A stretch of 64,000 bases of DNA from JAFMKE01 sp037624485 (GCA_037624485.1 JASJJC010000016.1:1-64000), one strand, 5' to 3'; shown: positions 42,704 to 53,077, numbered from the stretch's first letter. Made by a program: numbers and translations. The notes: generated by a model from the letters alone, not told the origin.

Positions 42704-44845
42704 ATGACAAGAAAAGACGTATTAAGACTCGAAAAGAAAAATGGTATCGCCACAATCTGGTTAGATCACCGATTGGAGAAAATGAATGTTGTATCTCCCG
42801 AAATGATGGGAGTCTTAGATGACGTTTTTGAAGAAATAAAAACCGATGATGAAATCAAAGGAGTAATTATTACCTCGGCAAAGAAAGATTTCATTGCTGG
42901 AGCAGATATTAAGGCATTTAATATTGAAAAAATCGGTGATTTTAGACCTATTCAATCGAAAGGACATGCTGGTTTAGCAGAATTAGAAGCGGGAAAGAAG
43001 CCTATAGTTGCTGCGGTTCATGGCACTGCTTATGGATTAGGTACAGAGTTGTCACTTGCTTGTCATGCCATAGTGTGTTCTGATCATCCTTCAACAAAGT
43101 TTGCCTTACCCGAAGTAAAACTTGGTTTGTTACCAGGAGGCGGGGGAACGCAGCGTCTTCCTAAACGAGTAGGATTACAGAAAGCATTGGATATGATGTT
43201 GACAGGAAAAAATATCTTTCCATTCCAAGCTAAGAAAATGGGATTAGTTGATGAAGTCACTAATCAAAGTAAGCTTCATTCGGTAGCCACTCAGATTTGC
43301 CAAAAAATGATTGACGGTAAATGGAAGAAACCTGTCCGTAAAAAGTCTTTAATGGATAAGTTTTTGGACGATACAAGTTTGGGTAGAGGCTTGGTTTTTA
43401 AGCAAGCTAAAAAAATGAGTTCGAAACAAACTCAAGGAAATTACCCTGCTGTGCCTGCCATTATTGACTGTGTTGAAACAGGCTTGAAGAATGGAAATGC
43501 AGCTGGTTATGAAAGAGAGTTGGTCTTGTTTGAAGAATTAATGTTGACACCTGAAAGCGAAGCCTTAAGATCCTTATTCTTTGGAATGAGCGACAACAAA
43601 AAGAATCCTTACAAGAAGGGAGGGGAGTCAGTCAAAGCACTTCATACACTTGGCATGTTAGGTGCGGGCTTTATGGGTGCTGGAATTACGGAGGTTAGTA
43701 TCTTTAAAGGGATTAATGTTCTACTTAAAGACTTACAAGCTGAAAGTTTACAAAATGCACAAAAGCAAATATGGAAATCCATAGCCAAGAAAATCAAACG
43801 AAGAACAATTTCTAAAACCTCGGGACAGGAAATTATTAATCGGATTCAAACACGATTAGATTATACAGGTTTTGAACATGCTGACATTGTTATTGAGGCC
43901 GTAGTTGAGAATATGAAAGTAAAGAAAAGTATTTTTAAGGAGCTCGAAGAAATTTGTCCTTCAGATACCATTATCGCAACAAATACATCTTCTTTATCCG
44001 TAACGGAAATGAGCAGCGAAGTAAAGCGTCCTGAAAATATAATAGGTATGCATTACTTTTCTCCAGTTCCAAAAATGCCATTACTGGAAATTGTTAAAAC
44101 AGATAAAACTTCAGAATCGGTTATTGCATCCTGTTATGATTTTGGCATCAAGCAAGGAAAGACGGTAATCGTGGTTAAGGATGGTGCTGGGTTTTATGTC
44201 AATAGAATTTTGGCTCCATATTTAAATGAATGTTTAACTATGGCAGATGAAGGTGTAGCACTTGATTTCATTGATAAGTCTTTAATTAAAAAAGGTTTTC
44301 CTGTAGGTCCAATATCCTTATTGGATGAAGTCGGTTTGGATGTGGCAGCTCATGTTGCTGAAAGTAGCGCAGAAGCGTTAAGTCAAGGCAGAGAAGGATT
44401 TGAGGCAAACACTGCAACTACCCAGATGTTTAAGGATGGACGAATGGGTAAGAAAAATAAAAAAGGCTTCTATACTTACCAAGAGAAAAAAGGTCGTGTG
44501 CGTAAAGCGGGAATTGACCCAACAGCATACAAGTACTTTAAGGGGAATGGAGATAAGCAAATGGTAATAGAGGATGTGCAGGATAGAGCAATTATGTTAA
44601 TGCTTAATGAAGCAGTTATGTGCTTAGAAGAAGGAATTATTGCGAATACTTCAGATGGCAATTTAGGCGCTGTGTTCGGTATAGGCTTTTTACCATTTAC
44701 CGGGGGCCCATTCAGATACATCGATCAGTTGGGCGCTGATAAGGTAGTCGCTCGTATGGATGATTTAAAATCAAAATATGGAGTAAAATTTGAATCGAGA
44801 CCATTGCTGAGAGCTTACGCCAAAGAGGGTAAACGATTCTCCTAA
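42704..44845 (+). CDS. fadJ: Bifunctional enoyl-CoA hydratase/3-hydroxyacyl-CoA dehydrogenase (FadJ-like)
   Basis: 713 residues, the alpha-subunit architecture. N-terminal crotonase domain with KKDFIAGADIKAF (about 60-72) and the catalytic-type ALPEVKLGLLPGGGGTQRLP; then the NAD domain GMLGAGFMGAGITEVS (about 314-329) and the 3-HCDH motif IGMHYFSPVPKMPLLEIV, and the C-terminal dehydrogenase repeats. Works with the thiolase encoded just upstream; together they resemble the FadI/FadJ (trifunctional) pair. Confidence 0.93.
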   Translation: MTRKDVLRLEKKNGIATIWLDHRLEKMNVVSPEMMGVLDDVFEEIKTDDEIKGVIITSAKKDFIAGADIKAFNIEKIGDFRPIQSKGHAGLAELEAGKKPIVAAVHGTAYGLGTELSLACHAIVCSDHPSTKFALPEVKLGLLPGGGGTQRLPKRVGLQKALDMMLTGKNIFPFQAKKMGLVDEVTNQSKLHSVATQICQKMIDGKWKKPVRKKSLMDKFLDDTSLGRGLVFKQAKKMSSKQTQGNYPAVPAIIDCVETGLKNGNAAGYERELVLFEELMLTPESEALRSLFFGMSDNKKNPYKKGGESVKALHTLGMLGAGFMGAGITEVSIFKGINVLLKDLQAESLQNAQKQIWKSIAKKIKRRTISKTSGQEIINRIQTRLDYTGFEHADIVIEAVVENMKVKKSIFKELEEICPSDTIIATNTSSLSVTEMSSEVKRPENIIGMHYFSPVPKMPLLEIVKTDKTSESVIASCYDFGIKQGKTVIVVKDGAGFYVNRILAPYLNECLTMADEGVALDFIDKSLIKKGFPVGPISLLDEVGLDVAAHVAESSAEALSQGREGFEANTATTQMFKDGRMGKKNKKGFYTYQEKKGRVRKAGIDPTAYKYFKGNGDKQMVIEDVQDRAIMLMLNEAVMCLEEGIIANTSDGNLGAVFGIGFLPFTGGPFRYIDQLGADKVVARMDDLKSKYGVKFESRPLLRAYAKEGKRFS

Positions 44846-44851
44846 TTGAGT

Positions 44852-44887
44852 ACAGCAAAATTAAAACATTTACAATGCTGTGTTTTT
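44852..44887 (+). terminator. Possible terminator after the FadJ-type gene
   Basis: ACAGCA (44852-44857) pairs with TGCTGT (44876-44881), 18-nt loop, then GTTTTT. Weak stem. Confidence 0.35.
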
Positions 44888-44968
44888 AAATCATTGATTT
44901 CACCGCTCTATCGGGTCTATTATAATTTAACTAAAGCAACTTTATGGAGAGGCTATTTTGAATACTAA

Positions 44969-46054
44969 CTAGGCCGCACGATTTAACTCACGAATACTAT
45001 CCATAGTTAATCCTGTTTTTGGTATTTTTTTTGTTCGCGCTTTTAAAATGGCGATGATCTCCTCTTCCGATTTGTACATGCCATTAATGTTCACAACATG
45101 ACTTGCCAGCTTTTGATAATTTTTTTTCATGAGATTAAGCCATATTCCACCAAACTCAATCCCTTCAAAAACGATAGCTCCATTATCCGCATAAACCTGT
45201 TTATTGTCTAATAAGTGAGCAGGGTGGTCAGTCCAATGTAGGGTTGGTTTTACATGGTGACTGATGTGGTATCCATCATTCCAACAACGTTGATTAAACT
45301 TATGATTGATGACGGTAATCGAATTCTTGTATTCGTTCGCCGGATCCATTGAGTCAATAAATGAATGTTGTGCCCAGTTGCCAAGCATCATTGATATTCG
45401 AGTAGTTATAAATGGAATAATAAATACGACTAGGGTCGCTTGCCAATTCACAAAACATAAGGCGATACTGCCGATGAAAAATAAACTTTCACCGATAATC
45501 GCGTTATTTCTCAAGCTCGGACGATTCTTTTTATTGAAATAAGCAGATAGTCTAAAAAGTCCGAAAAATAAAAATCCAAATAAGTATTTAGCAAAATCCA
45601 ACTTACTATCTCTTTGGTAGTGCATTGTTGAGCTATCATCATCTTCTAAATTACCTTCGAGGTGATGCATGCCAACGTGATGGCTAAAATAAGCTTCCGG
45701 GGATTGCCCCATAAATGGCCCTAAAATCCAAGGTAAAAACTTATTTAAATAACTGTATTTACTCTTAAACCAAGGTCGGTGACTAGTAATGTGTAACATT
45801 AAGGTAAATCTACTTTTGTAACGAAAAACATTTACCCAAGTATACAGTAAGGCCAATGGTATCCACATGAATGGGGGCAGGGGGAGATAAAGTAAAATCG
45901 CCATAGGAATAAAAATGGCTATCAGTCTTAGCGTAAAATAGAGAAGGACTAAATCTCTCTTATCTCGCATTTTGTCGATCCAAAATTGATCAAAACTATT
46001 CAAGTTTTCAATTGGCTTGTAAGTGGGGTCCGTTATAGTTGGAAATTCTCGCAT
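44969..46054 (-). CDS. Fatty acid desaturase (membrane di-iron)
   Basis: 361 residues with about four to five membrane segments. The histidine boxes are HITSH (88-92), HHVGMHH (125-131) and HISHH (263-267), with a further His at 230 (NWAQHSF), the pattern of membrane desaturases/hydroxylases. It probably introduces a double bond into acyl chains of membrane lipids; the exact position or lipid substrate is not readable. Monocistronic. Confidence 0.85.
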   Translation of the reverse strand: MREFPTITDPTYKPIENLNSFDQFWIDKMRDKRDLVLLYFTLRLIAIFIPMAILLYLPLPPFMWIPLALLYTWVNVFRYKSRFTLMLHITSHRPWFKSKYSYLNKFLPWILGPFMGQSPEAYFSHHVGMHHLEGNLEDDDSSTMHYQRDSKLDFAKYLFGFLFFGLFRLSAYFNKKNRPSLRNNAIIGESLFFIGSIALCFVNWQATLVVFIIPFITTRISMMLGNWAQHSFIDSMDPANEYKNSITVINHKFNQRCWNDGYHISHHVKPTLHWTDHPAHLLDNKQVYADNGAIVFEGIEFGGIWLNLMKKNYQKLASHVVNINGMYKSEEEIIAILKARTKKIPKTGLTMDSIRELNRAA

Positions 46055-46226
46055 TAACTTCTTATTTGATACAACAAAGGTCTAACATTTATCTCAAATT
46101 TTCTATTTTAAACTATTTTATCTATTTCAATAAAAATTGAAGTAGCATCTTTGTTTAATTTTTCCCTATATTTAACTGATTTTACTTAAGTATTTAACCC
46201 AATCAATTTAAATTAAAACCAACAAT

Positions 46227-47480
46227 ATGAGAAAGTTATTTCTAAATATCCCGCTTTTTTTGTTTTTACTAGGACTGCCGGTACTATTGATGACCGCATG
46301 CAAAAAAGATGGTGATGGTGATGATGGAGATAAAACCATAATTATTGCTGCTGGTCCTAATGCTGCAGATGACGCACAAACTGCATTTATTGAAGCTGAA
46401 AACGGAACAACGATAATGTTTGAGGAAGGTACTTTTTCATTTATCAACACTTTGTCGATTGATGGTAAAAGTGATATCATCATTATTGGTGCTGGGCGTG
46501 ATTTAACTAGTTTAGATTTTAGTGCACAAACATCAGGTGGAGACGGTGTTTTAGCTACAAATTGTGTCAACCTAAGATTTGAAAATTTTACAATAAGAGA
46601 TTCAGAAGGAGACGCATTAAAAACAAGAAATTGTGATAGAGTTAGTTTTGTTAATGTAGCAACAGTATGGAGTGGCACTCCAAGCACCACCAATGGTGCT
46701 TATGGTTTGTATCCAGTGTTGTGTTCAAAGGTATACATTGATAATTGCTATGCTTATGGAGCTTCAGATGCGGGTATATATGTGGGTCAATCAGTCGATG
46801 TGATTGTAAAAAATTCAGTAGCCGAGGGCAATGTTGCAGGTATTGAGATAGAGAATACCATTAATGCAGATGTATTTGATAATGAAGCATTTGATAACAC
46901 AGGGGGAATTTTGGTTTTTGACCTTCCTGGATTAACTCAATATGGCACGCATGTTCGGGTTTTTAATAATAATGTTCACGACAACAATAGAACTAATTTT
47001 GCTCCAGCGGGAAATATCGTTGGTACAGTTCCTTCAGGGACAGGTTTTATGATTTTAAGTACGAATACGGTCGAAATATTTAACAATGAGTTTGACGGTA
47101 ATGAGTTTGCAGGAATATTAGTTGCTAGTTATTTGTTTGTTGAACCCAACCCAAATGACCCTAATTTCCAGCCCTTACCATATTTAATATCTATTCATGA
47201 TAATACGTATTCAATGACTGGAAATTTGAATCCTGTTCAACCTCCTGCCATTGCCGACATCGTAGGTTTATTAGCGGCTAATAGTTATGCCCAACCCTAT
47301 ATTTTGCTAGATGGTATTTATGCAGCTCCACAGGTGATTTGTATTCAAGAATCGAATACCCCAACTTTTGTTAATGTGAATGCTTATGCTGATCCGAATG
47401 GTGGTGAAATTACAGACAATATGACTCCTCATGATTGCACTCAACCAGGTTTAGATGCTGTTTCATTTGATCCTTTTTAG
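46227..47480 (+). CDS. Parallel beta-helix lipoprotein (TIGR03805-like)
   Basis: 417 residues. Lipoprotein signal with lipobox MTAC (Cys 25) followed by an acidic linker (KKDGDGDDGD). A right-handed parallel beta-helix fills most of the protein: stacked turns such as CVNLRFENFTIRDSEGDALK, CSKVYIDNCYAYGASDAGIY, VDVIVKNSVAEGNVAGIEIE. The family is known to occur beside SO2930-type diheme cytochromes, as here: the next gene starts 3 nt later. The joint function is not known to me. Confidence 0.82.
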   Translation: MRKLFLNIPLFLFLLGLPVLLMTACKKDGDGDDGDKTIIIAAGPNAADDAQTAFIEAENGTTIMFEEGTFSFINTLSIDGKSDIIIIGAGRDLTSLDFSAQTSGGDGVLATNCVNLRFENFTIRDSEGDALKTRNCDRVSFVNVATVWSGTPSTTNGAYGLYPVLCSKVYIDNCYAYGASDAGIYVGQSVDVIVKNSVAEGNVAGIEIENTINADVFDNEAFDNTGGILVFDLPGLTQYGTHVRVFNNNVHDNNRTNFAPAGNIVGTVPSGTGFMILSTNTVEIFNNEFDGNEFAGILVASYLFVEPNPNDPNFQPLPYLISIHDNTYSMTGNLNPVQPPAIADIVGLLAANSYAQPYILLDGIYAAPQVICIQESNTPTFVNVNAYADPNGGEITDNMTPHDCTQPGLDAVSFDPF

Positions 47481-47483
47481 TCG

Positions 47484-48536
47484 GTGAATTTGTTTAAATA
47501 TTCTGTTTTTCTACTGATCATCCTGATCATGTTAAGTCAATGTGAAAAGGATGGCTTACCCAATTCAACGGATATTAATATTCCTGCAGGGAGAGGGCAT
47601 GATTTATTGTCCAGTTATAACTTTTTTGAAGGGAATATTGCCGATTTGATTCCTAATGCTGAGGCAGGTGTTTTACCTTATGATTTAAACATGTCATTGT
47701 TTAGTGATTATGCATTGAAAAAACGCTTCATTTATGTTCCAAGAGGAGTTTCTATACCATTTGATACTTCAGGTACTATGAACTTACCTGTTGGAGCTGC
47801 GCTGATTAAGCATTTTTATTATGAGGATGCCAATGGTGCAGCTGACTATGTTGAAACTCGTTTGTTGATTCGCAAAAATGATGGCTGGTACCCTGAGACT
47901 TATGAATGGAATGATGAACAAACGGATGCAAGAAGAACGGTTGTCGGTGGAACAAGAAGTATGTCTGTTTTTATCAATGGACAAGCGGAAGTTGTTAACT
48001 ACTTAATACCCAATCAAAACCAATGTAAGAATTGTCACGCAGAGAATGGGAAAATAGCTCCAATTGGTCCGGTAATACAAAATTTGAATCGGGATTATGA
48101 ATACAGTTCGGGAGCTACGAATCAATTAGACCGTTGGATTGCCGATGGAATTTTAGCAAGTACATCCTTAAGCAATATCCCTTCTTGGCCAGGAATGGAT
48201 CATCCAACTGCAAGTTTGAATAATAAAGCAAGGGCTTATTTGGCGGTTAATTGTGCATCCTGTCACCGATTGGAAGGTTCTGCAGCAAATTCAGGATTCT
48301 ATTTAGAGTATTACAATACAGACTCCTTAAGCCTAGGATATTGGAAAACACCTGTAGCTGCTGGAAGTGGTTCTGGAGGATTACAATATGTGATCAAGCC
48401 AGGTTCAGCAGATGAATCCATTTTATTGTTTCGAATGATATCGGATGAAGTAGACGAGCGCATGCCTGAGATAGGAAGATCTCTTTCCCATGATGCTGGA
48501 ATCCAACTCATTCGAGATTGGATCGATAGTCAATAA
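47484..48536 (+). CDS. SO2930-family diheme c-type cytochrome lipoprotein (GTG start)
   Basis: 350 residues. Lipoprotein signal ending LSQC (Cys 20). Two CXXCH heme c sites: CKNCH (181-185) and CASCH (257-261). The N-terminal SLFSDYALKKRFIYVPRG and the block between the hemes fit the SO2930/HNE_0200 family. Start GTG 47484 is 3 nt after the beta-helix stop; there is no ATG before the signal peptide core. An electron carrier at the outer face of the envelope, partner unknown. Confidence 0.85.
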   Translation: MNLFKYSVFLLIILIMLSQCEKDGLPNSTDINIPAGRGHDLLSSYNFFEGNIADLIPNAEAGVLPYDLNMSLFSDYALKKRFIYVPRGVSIPFDTSGTMNLPVGAALIKHFYYEDANGAADYVETRLLIRKNDGWYPETYEWNDEQTDARRTVVGGTRSMSVFINGQAEVVNYLIPNQNQCKNCHAENGKIAPIGPVIQNLNRDYEYSSGATNQLDRWIADGILASTSLSNIPSWPGMDHPTASLNNKARAYLAVNCASCHRLEGSAANSGFYLEYYNTDSLSLGYWKTPVAAGSGSGGLQYVIKPGSADESILLFRMISDEVDERMPEIGRSLSHDAGIQLIRDWIDSQ

Positions 48537-48592
48537 GATTAAGGGTTGAATCCTTTATCGTGTCTAAGCAAAGTCTCTCGTTTGAGAACTAT

Positions 48593-51500
48593 TTAAAATA
48601 TGGCCCTTACTTGCATTCTGCCACCATGAACTAGTGGCGATTCTCCCACCTTTCTCCCATCATACTGTATAGAGAGTTGTAAGAGCTTAGCAAAGGTTTT
48701 ATCTATGCCTAAATTCCAGACAAAATTATTGCCCTCTTGCAGGCCTTGTAACATATCAAATTGGAGTTGCTGGTTTTGAAAAAGCTCATCGTTGTAGCCA
48801 ACTGTAGTAAAGCTGATTTGGCCCGTAATACTGAAGTTATTTGCCTTGGCATATTTAAAATTTGTATTTATCTCATTGCTCACAGCAAACTGACCTCCGG
48901 TAGTTGCCAATGGATTAGATTTAAAACCATATTCATAGGCTAACTCCACCCGAAAAGTGTTTTTATACAACCACGTTATATTTCCACCAGCCTCATTGAT
49001 GATATATTCATAGGTTCTATCGAAAAAGAAATCGGAGTTGTTCTGTTTGAACCCAGTCGCGTAATTAGCATTGATAGTCAAATTTTTTGCAAAGTTCCAC
49101 CTGGAATTGAAGGTATTCAGAATAAATTTCCTGTTTTCAAATCCGCTGGTAAGTAGTGTTTTGCTATTACTAAACAAGTAAGTGTAGTCAAAACCATACT
49201 TTGTGTCCGTTCGATTAAAAAAGATGACATTACGAATACTTGTTGCACTAGAAACCAATAAGCTGTCATTTAAGTTTAACTGGAATGGACTTACGACATT
49301 GCCAAAATTGATTTCCTTGGATGCAAATACTTTTTTATTAAACTGTAAGCTCGTATTGGAAGAAAATCTTGCTATGAATGCTTTAAATCCTTTTTCATTA
49401 AACCATACAGCTTTTGGATTTAGACTTAAGTTCTGATTGAATCGCGTGGAGTTTACGGGCTGAAACTCTAATGAGTTCGTGTAAATACGAATAAATCGAT
49501 TTTCATTTTGAAATGCAGATACATAAAACTCATTAATTTCTTGCACACCATTTTCATTGATATCCTCCCATGCAAAACTACCTTGACCATTCGGGTCTTC
49601 GATGTAGTTGTACTGAACTTTTTGCTCTCTTCCTGCACCTATTTCGTATAAAGTATTACTTCTAATAGCTCCTTTTGAAGCAGAAACACCATAATCGAAC
49701 CTGCCCAAATAGAAATGTTCTAAATCACTATCTGCATTAAACAGGGTGTCTTGTTGTAGGTTTCTATAAATTAAATTCCAATTTAAAGTATGACTTTTCT
49801 TGGCTATATATCTCCCCTTTAATTCAACGTTCTGTGCTTTTAAATAGGCATCGTCAAATTTTTCACCATCAGATAAATGCTGGTATCTCAGTTTATAGCT
49901 AAGGGCATATTGATTTCTAGAGGAATCGGCATTTTGAATATAAGCACCATATTCTTGCCAAAGGAATGAACTACTCATCAGGCTGTCAGAAACAACTGAC
50001 GTCGCTTTATTTATTTCATGATTGATATGAATGCCTAATTTCCAATTATCTAGCTTAGGCATTTCTTTAGCTAACATTAGATTAGGCCTGATAAAGTGAG
50101 TTTCTACTTCTTGGTTTTTAGCGTACAAATACCTAATATTATTGCTGCTTTGCCAATGATTCGCATTAAAGTGGCTAGAGACGATATTTTCTATCCCCTG
50201 ATAAATGGTGTCACGTTTAAGGTAATTGAGCCTATAATCTATGGTTCCCTTATTACTTTTACTTAGCTTAAATCCTATATTCGCAAGATGTTCATCTAGG
50301 TTTAAGGTATCGGTAAAACTAAAATTCCTACTAAATTCCACGGCTCTATATCTTTCGAGCGGTACAAATTTACTTTGCTTGAATTCATAATTGCCGGTGA
50401 GTAAAATTGTTTTTAGGGTATCCTTTTTCAAACGAATATCCTGATTTATAAATAGATTCATGCCCAGTCCTATATTGTCTCTAGCATCAAGATCAGAAAA
50501 AGTATTTAAATCTTGATTACTTAAAGCCAATTCAAACCCTAAAGCTGTTTGCTTGTTTGGCGTGTAAGTAAACCTAGAGCTAAGCAATTGTTGTTTTTGC
50601 GGAGCAACTAATTGAATGACAGGAAGGTATCCTCCATTTCCCGGACCAAGGTATTCAAAAACTCGACCATTTGCGACTGCATTTATTGGATTGTAAGACC
50701 CTAAGCCTTCTCCAACCAATGAGAAGCTTAAACTGTATAACTGAATATTTTCATTAGTGGAGTAAACATAAAACGTATCGATGGCTCCATTGATTAGGGT
50801 GTCTTTTTTTTCATAAAGTACTCTGCTTTCATCAAATTCTACTGCATTTACACCGGAAGCAAGCGCATTTAGTAAATTGTCTCCTGCATTTTCTAAAACT
50901 TGAGTGCGATCGTTATTTAGGTCTTGATTGATTGCTTGACTTTTGGCGTCTTGTTGAGAAAAGAAGTTGATTTCTGTTTTAAATTTATCATGTTCAAATC
51001 CTCCGTTAACGTGATATAAAGATCGCAGAAAGTACCGATCAGCATATTCAAATTCAACCCTGATTCTCATATCTTGCGTAACCATTTTGTTTGGAGTAAA
51101 AGTGATTTCTCCGACATTATAGTCGATTGTATAATCACTATTGTCTCCTCTATCTTGTAATACGCCATTTATAAATACGCGTTCTGAGCCGCCCAAAACG
51201 ATAATGAATGTTTCACCATTTGGCCCAGACAGTCGATATGGACCTTGGTTACCTTCTTGTGCACTTATATTATTGATGACAAATTTGCCTCTGGAAATGG
51301 CAAAACTTGCCATTCCGCTAGCTATACCAAATTCGTTAATTGCTTGTGATCCTTGATAGGAAGCCCCTTGCAGATTCCGCTGAAACTTCATGAAATACCC
51401 CGGAGAACTTTTTAGGTCAAAATCCCCGACGGTTAAAAAGTGTTGATCCTTTCTTAGTTGAATAAAGACCTTATCAAATTCTTGTAATTGCGCTGTATTT

Positions 51501-52075
51501 CCTTCTGGCTGTATGGGTATATTGTTGTCTGTTATTGCCGCTTTTACTTCAATATCATCCGTAATCATTCCGGATAGTTGTATGTTGAAACTCGAATTGA
51601 CATTTAAGCTTTGAGCATTTCCAAAACCAACTCCTCTGGAAAGATTCCCATTGTAGTCTAGTTCTCCAAAATCTATGAGCCCGGTAGAGCTTGAGTTAGA
51701 TCGATTTACTTGAGCTGATTGTATAATAAAACCTTGTTCACTGGTTTGTTTTTTGTAGGCGGTATAATCTTTTGAGTAATACCTGCGGCTAAAAAGAAAT
51801 GGGAATGTCCTGTAGGAGAAATATAATTCTTGACCAATTAAGCCTTTGGCAATAATTACATCAGTGGTGTAAGGATTTAGCACGTATAACGCGGAGGCTA
51901 GGCTTGAACCATCTTGTAATCGGATTTCAAAACTTGATTCCAATATACTCACACTATCTAAGGTGATTGTATCTGAAGTGGGGATTAATTTAAAGGCTCT
52001 AAAATTTGAAAGACTTTGAGCCGAAGCTTGAGAATAATAGCAAACAAATAATATGGCAAACAGTCTAATTAACAA
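48593..52075 (-). CDS. Large outer-membrane beta-barrel protein (SprA-like N-terminal part)
   Basis: 1160 residues with a signal peptide (LIRLFAILFVCYYSQASA). Residues about 130-350 resemble the block found in SprA-type proteins: LNVNSSFNIQLSGMITDDIE, AAITDNNIPIQPEGNTAQLQ, FLTVGDFDLKSSPGYFMKFQ, YTIDYNVGEITFTPNKMV. The rest is long amphipathic beta strands typical of a large barrel, ending RAIF. It is about half the length of SprA, the T9SS translocon pore, so it is a relative at most. The start is TTG 52075; no ATG lies between the hldD stop and the signal peptide. It follows hldD by 45 nt. Confidence 0.72.
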   Translation of the reverse strand: MLIRLFAILFVCYYSQASAQSLSNFRAFKLIPTSDTITLDSVSILESSFEIRLQDGSSLASALYVLNPYTTDVIIAKGLIGQELYFSYRTFPFLFSRRYYSKDYTAYKKQTSEQGFIIQSAQVNRSNSSSTGLIDFGELDYNGNLSRGVGFGNAQSLNVNSSFNIQLSGMITDDIEVKAAITDNNIPIQPEGNTAQLQEFDKVFIQLRKDQHFLTVGDFDLKSSPGYFMKFQRNLQGASYQGSQAINEFGIASGMASFAISRGKFVINNISAQEGNQGPYRLSGPNGETFIIVLGGSERVFINGVLQDRGDNSDYTIDYNVGEITFTPNKMVTQDMRIRVEFEYADRYFLRSLYHVNGGFEHDKFKTEINFFSQQDAKSQAINQDLNNDRTQVLENAGDNLLNALASGVNAVEFDESRVLYEKKDTLINGAIDTFYVYSTNENIQLYSLSFSLVGEGLGSYNPINAVANGRVFEYLGPGNGGYLPVIQLVAPQKQQLLSSRFTYTPNKQTALGFELALSNQDLNTFSDLDARDNIGLGMNLFINQDIRLKKDTLKTILLTGNYEFKQSKFVPLERYRAVEFSRNFSFTDTLNLDEHLANIGFKLSKSNKGTIDYRLNYLKRDTIYQGIENIVSSHFNANHWQSSNNIRYLYAKNQEVETHFIRPNLMLAKEMPKLDNWKLGIHINHEINKATSVVSDSLMSSSFLWQEYGAYIQNADSSRNQYALSYKLRYQHLSDGEKFDDAYLKAQNVELKGRYIAKKSHTLNWNLIYRNLQQDTLFNADSDLEHFYLGRFDYGVSASKGAIRSNTLYEIGAGREQKVQYNYIEDPNGQGSFAWEDINENGVQEINEFYVSAFQNENRFIRIYTNSLEFQPVNSTRFNQNLSLNPKAVWFNEKGFKAFIARFSSNTSLQFNKKVFASKEINFGNVVSPFQLNLNDSLLVSSATSIRNVIFFNRTDTKYGFDYTYLFSNSKTLLTSGFENRKFILNTFNSRWNFAKNLTINANYATGFKQNNSDFFFDRTYEYIINEAGGNITWLYKNTFRVELAYEYGFKSNPLATTGGQFAVSNEINTNFKYAKANNFSITGQISFTTVGYNDELFQNQQLQFDMLQGLQEGNNFVWNLGIDKTFAKLLQLSIQYDGRKVGESPLVHGGRMQVRAIF

Positions 52076-52120
52076 ATGCGATTCTTTTCGTGTCTTCTTA
52101 ACGCTTAAATAAGCTTGAGA

Positions 52121-53077
52121 TTATGAGGAAACACCCAAGTATTCTTGGACATACTTTTCAACTCCTTCCTCTAAAGATATAAAAGCTTTTTTATAGCCTG
52201 CCAAACGCAGTTTATTAACCTCGGCCTGCGTATAGTATTGGTAAGATTCTCTGATATCTTTGGGTGTAGGAATATATTCAATATTTGCGGGTTTTTTTAA
52301 TGCTAAAAACACGGCATTGGTCAAATCATTGTATGTTCTTGCTTTTCCAGTACCCACATTATACAAGCCACTTTCCTTTGGATGAAGGAAAAAATAAAAG
52401 CAGATGTCGACTACATCTTGAACAGCAATAAAATCTCGCTTTTGTTCCCCATTACCAACAGATTCTTTGTGAGACATGAAAAGTTTCATTTTACCTGTTT
52501 TTTGTATTTGATCATATGCGTGAAGGATGACACTTGACATACGATGCTTATGGCCTTCATGTTTGCCGTATACATTAAAGAATTTTAATCCAGCCCAAAA
52601 GGGCGGCTGTTCATTTTGTTCTTTAACCCATAAATCAAAGTTCTGCTTACTCCACCCATAAGGGTTTAAAGGCTTTAATTGTTGAATGGGGTATTGATCA
52701 TTGTATCCAAATTCTCCCTTACCATAAGTGGCTGCAGATGAGGCATAGATTATTGGGATTTGATGTTTGCTGCAAATTGAAAAAAGGGATTTAGAATAAT
52801 TTAAGTTTAACTCAGTAAATATTTTTACGTTTTGTTCTGTGGTATCAGTCCTTGCTCCAAGGTGAAAAACAAATTTAACTAGGCCATAATTTTCAACAAA
52901 CCAATCCAAAAAATGAGATCGGTCGATAAGTTTTTCATATCTACAGTCGGTTAGATTAATGGTTTTGTCTTTATTTTCTAGCTCATCCACTAGAATTAAA
53001 TCCTCATAACCCTCTGCATTCAACTTTTCAATTAAATTACTTCCAATAAACCCTCTTGCTCCTGTAATCACTATCAT
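52121..53077 (-). CDS. hldD: ADP-glyceromanno-heptose 6-epimerase
   Basis: 318 residues, short-chain dehydrogenase/epimerase. NAD motif GARGFIGSN (6-14), active-site YGWSK (Tyr 140, Lys 144), and the family-typical KFFNVYGKHEGHKHRMSSV. It converts ADP-D-glycero- to ADP-L-glycero-manno-heptose for LPS core. The other heptose genes are not in the window. Followed by the large barrel protein gene. Confidence 0.88.
   Translation of the reverse strand: MIVITGARGFIGSNLIEKLNAEGYEDLILVDELENKDKTINLTDCRYEKLIDRSHFLDWFVENYGLVKFVFHLGARTDTTEQNVKIFTELNLNYSKSLFSICSKHQIPIIYASSAATYGKGEFGYNDQYPIQQLKPLNPYGWSKQNFDLWVKEQNEQPPFWAGLKFFNVYGKHEGHKHRMSSVILHAYDQIQKTGKMKLFMSHKESVGNGEQKRDFIAVQDVVDICFYFFLHPKESGLYNVGTGKARTYNDLTNAVFLALKKPANIEYIPTPKDIRESYQYYTQAEVNKLRLAGYKKAFISLEEGVEKYVQEYLGVSS

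Noticed and set aside
52076..52123. hldD stop in frame with the 1160-residue protein (possible read-through fusion)
   Set aside because: One-in-three chance; the downstream protein has its own signal peptide and hldD ends at normal length.
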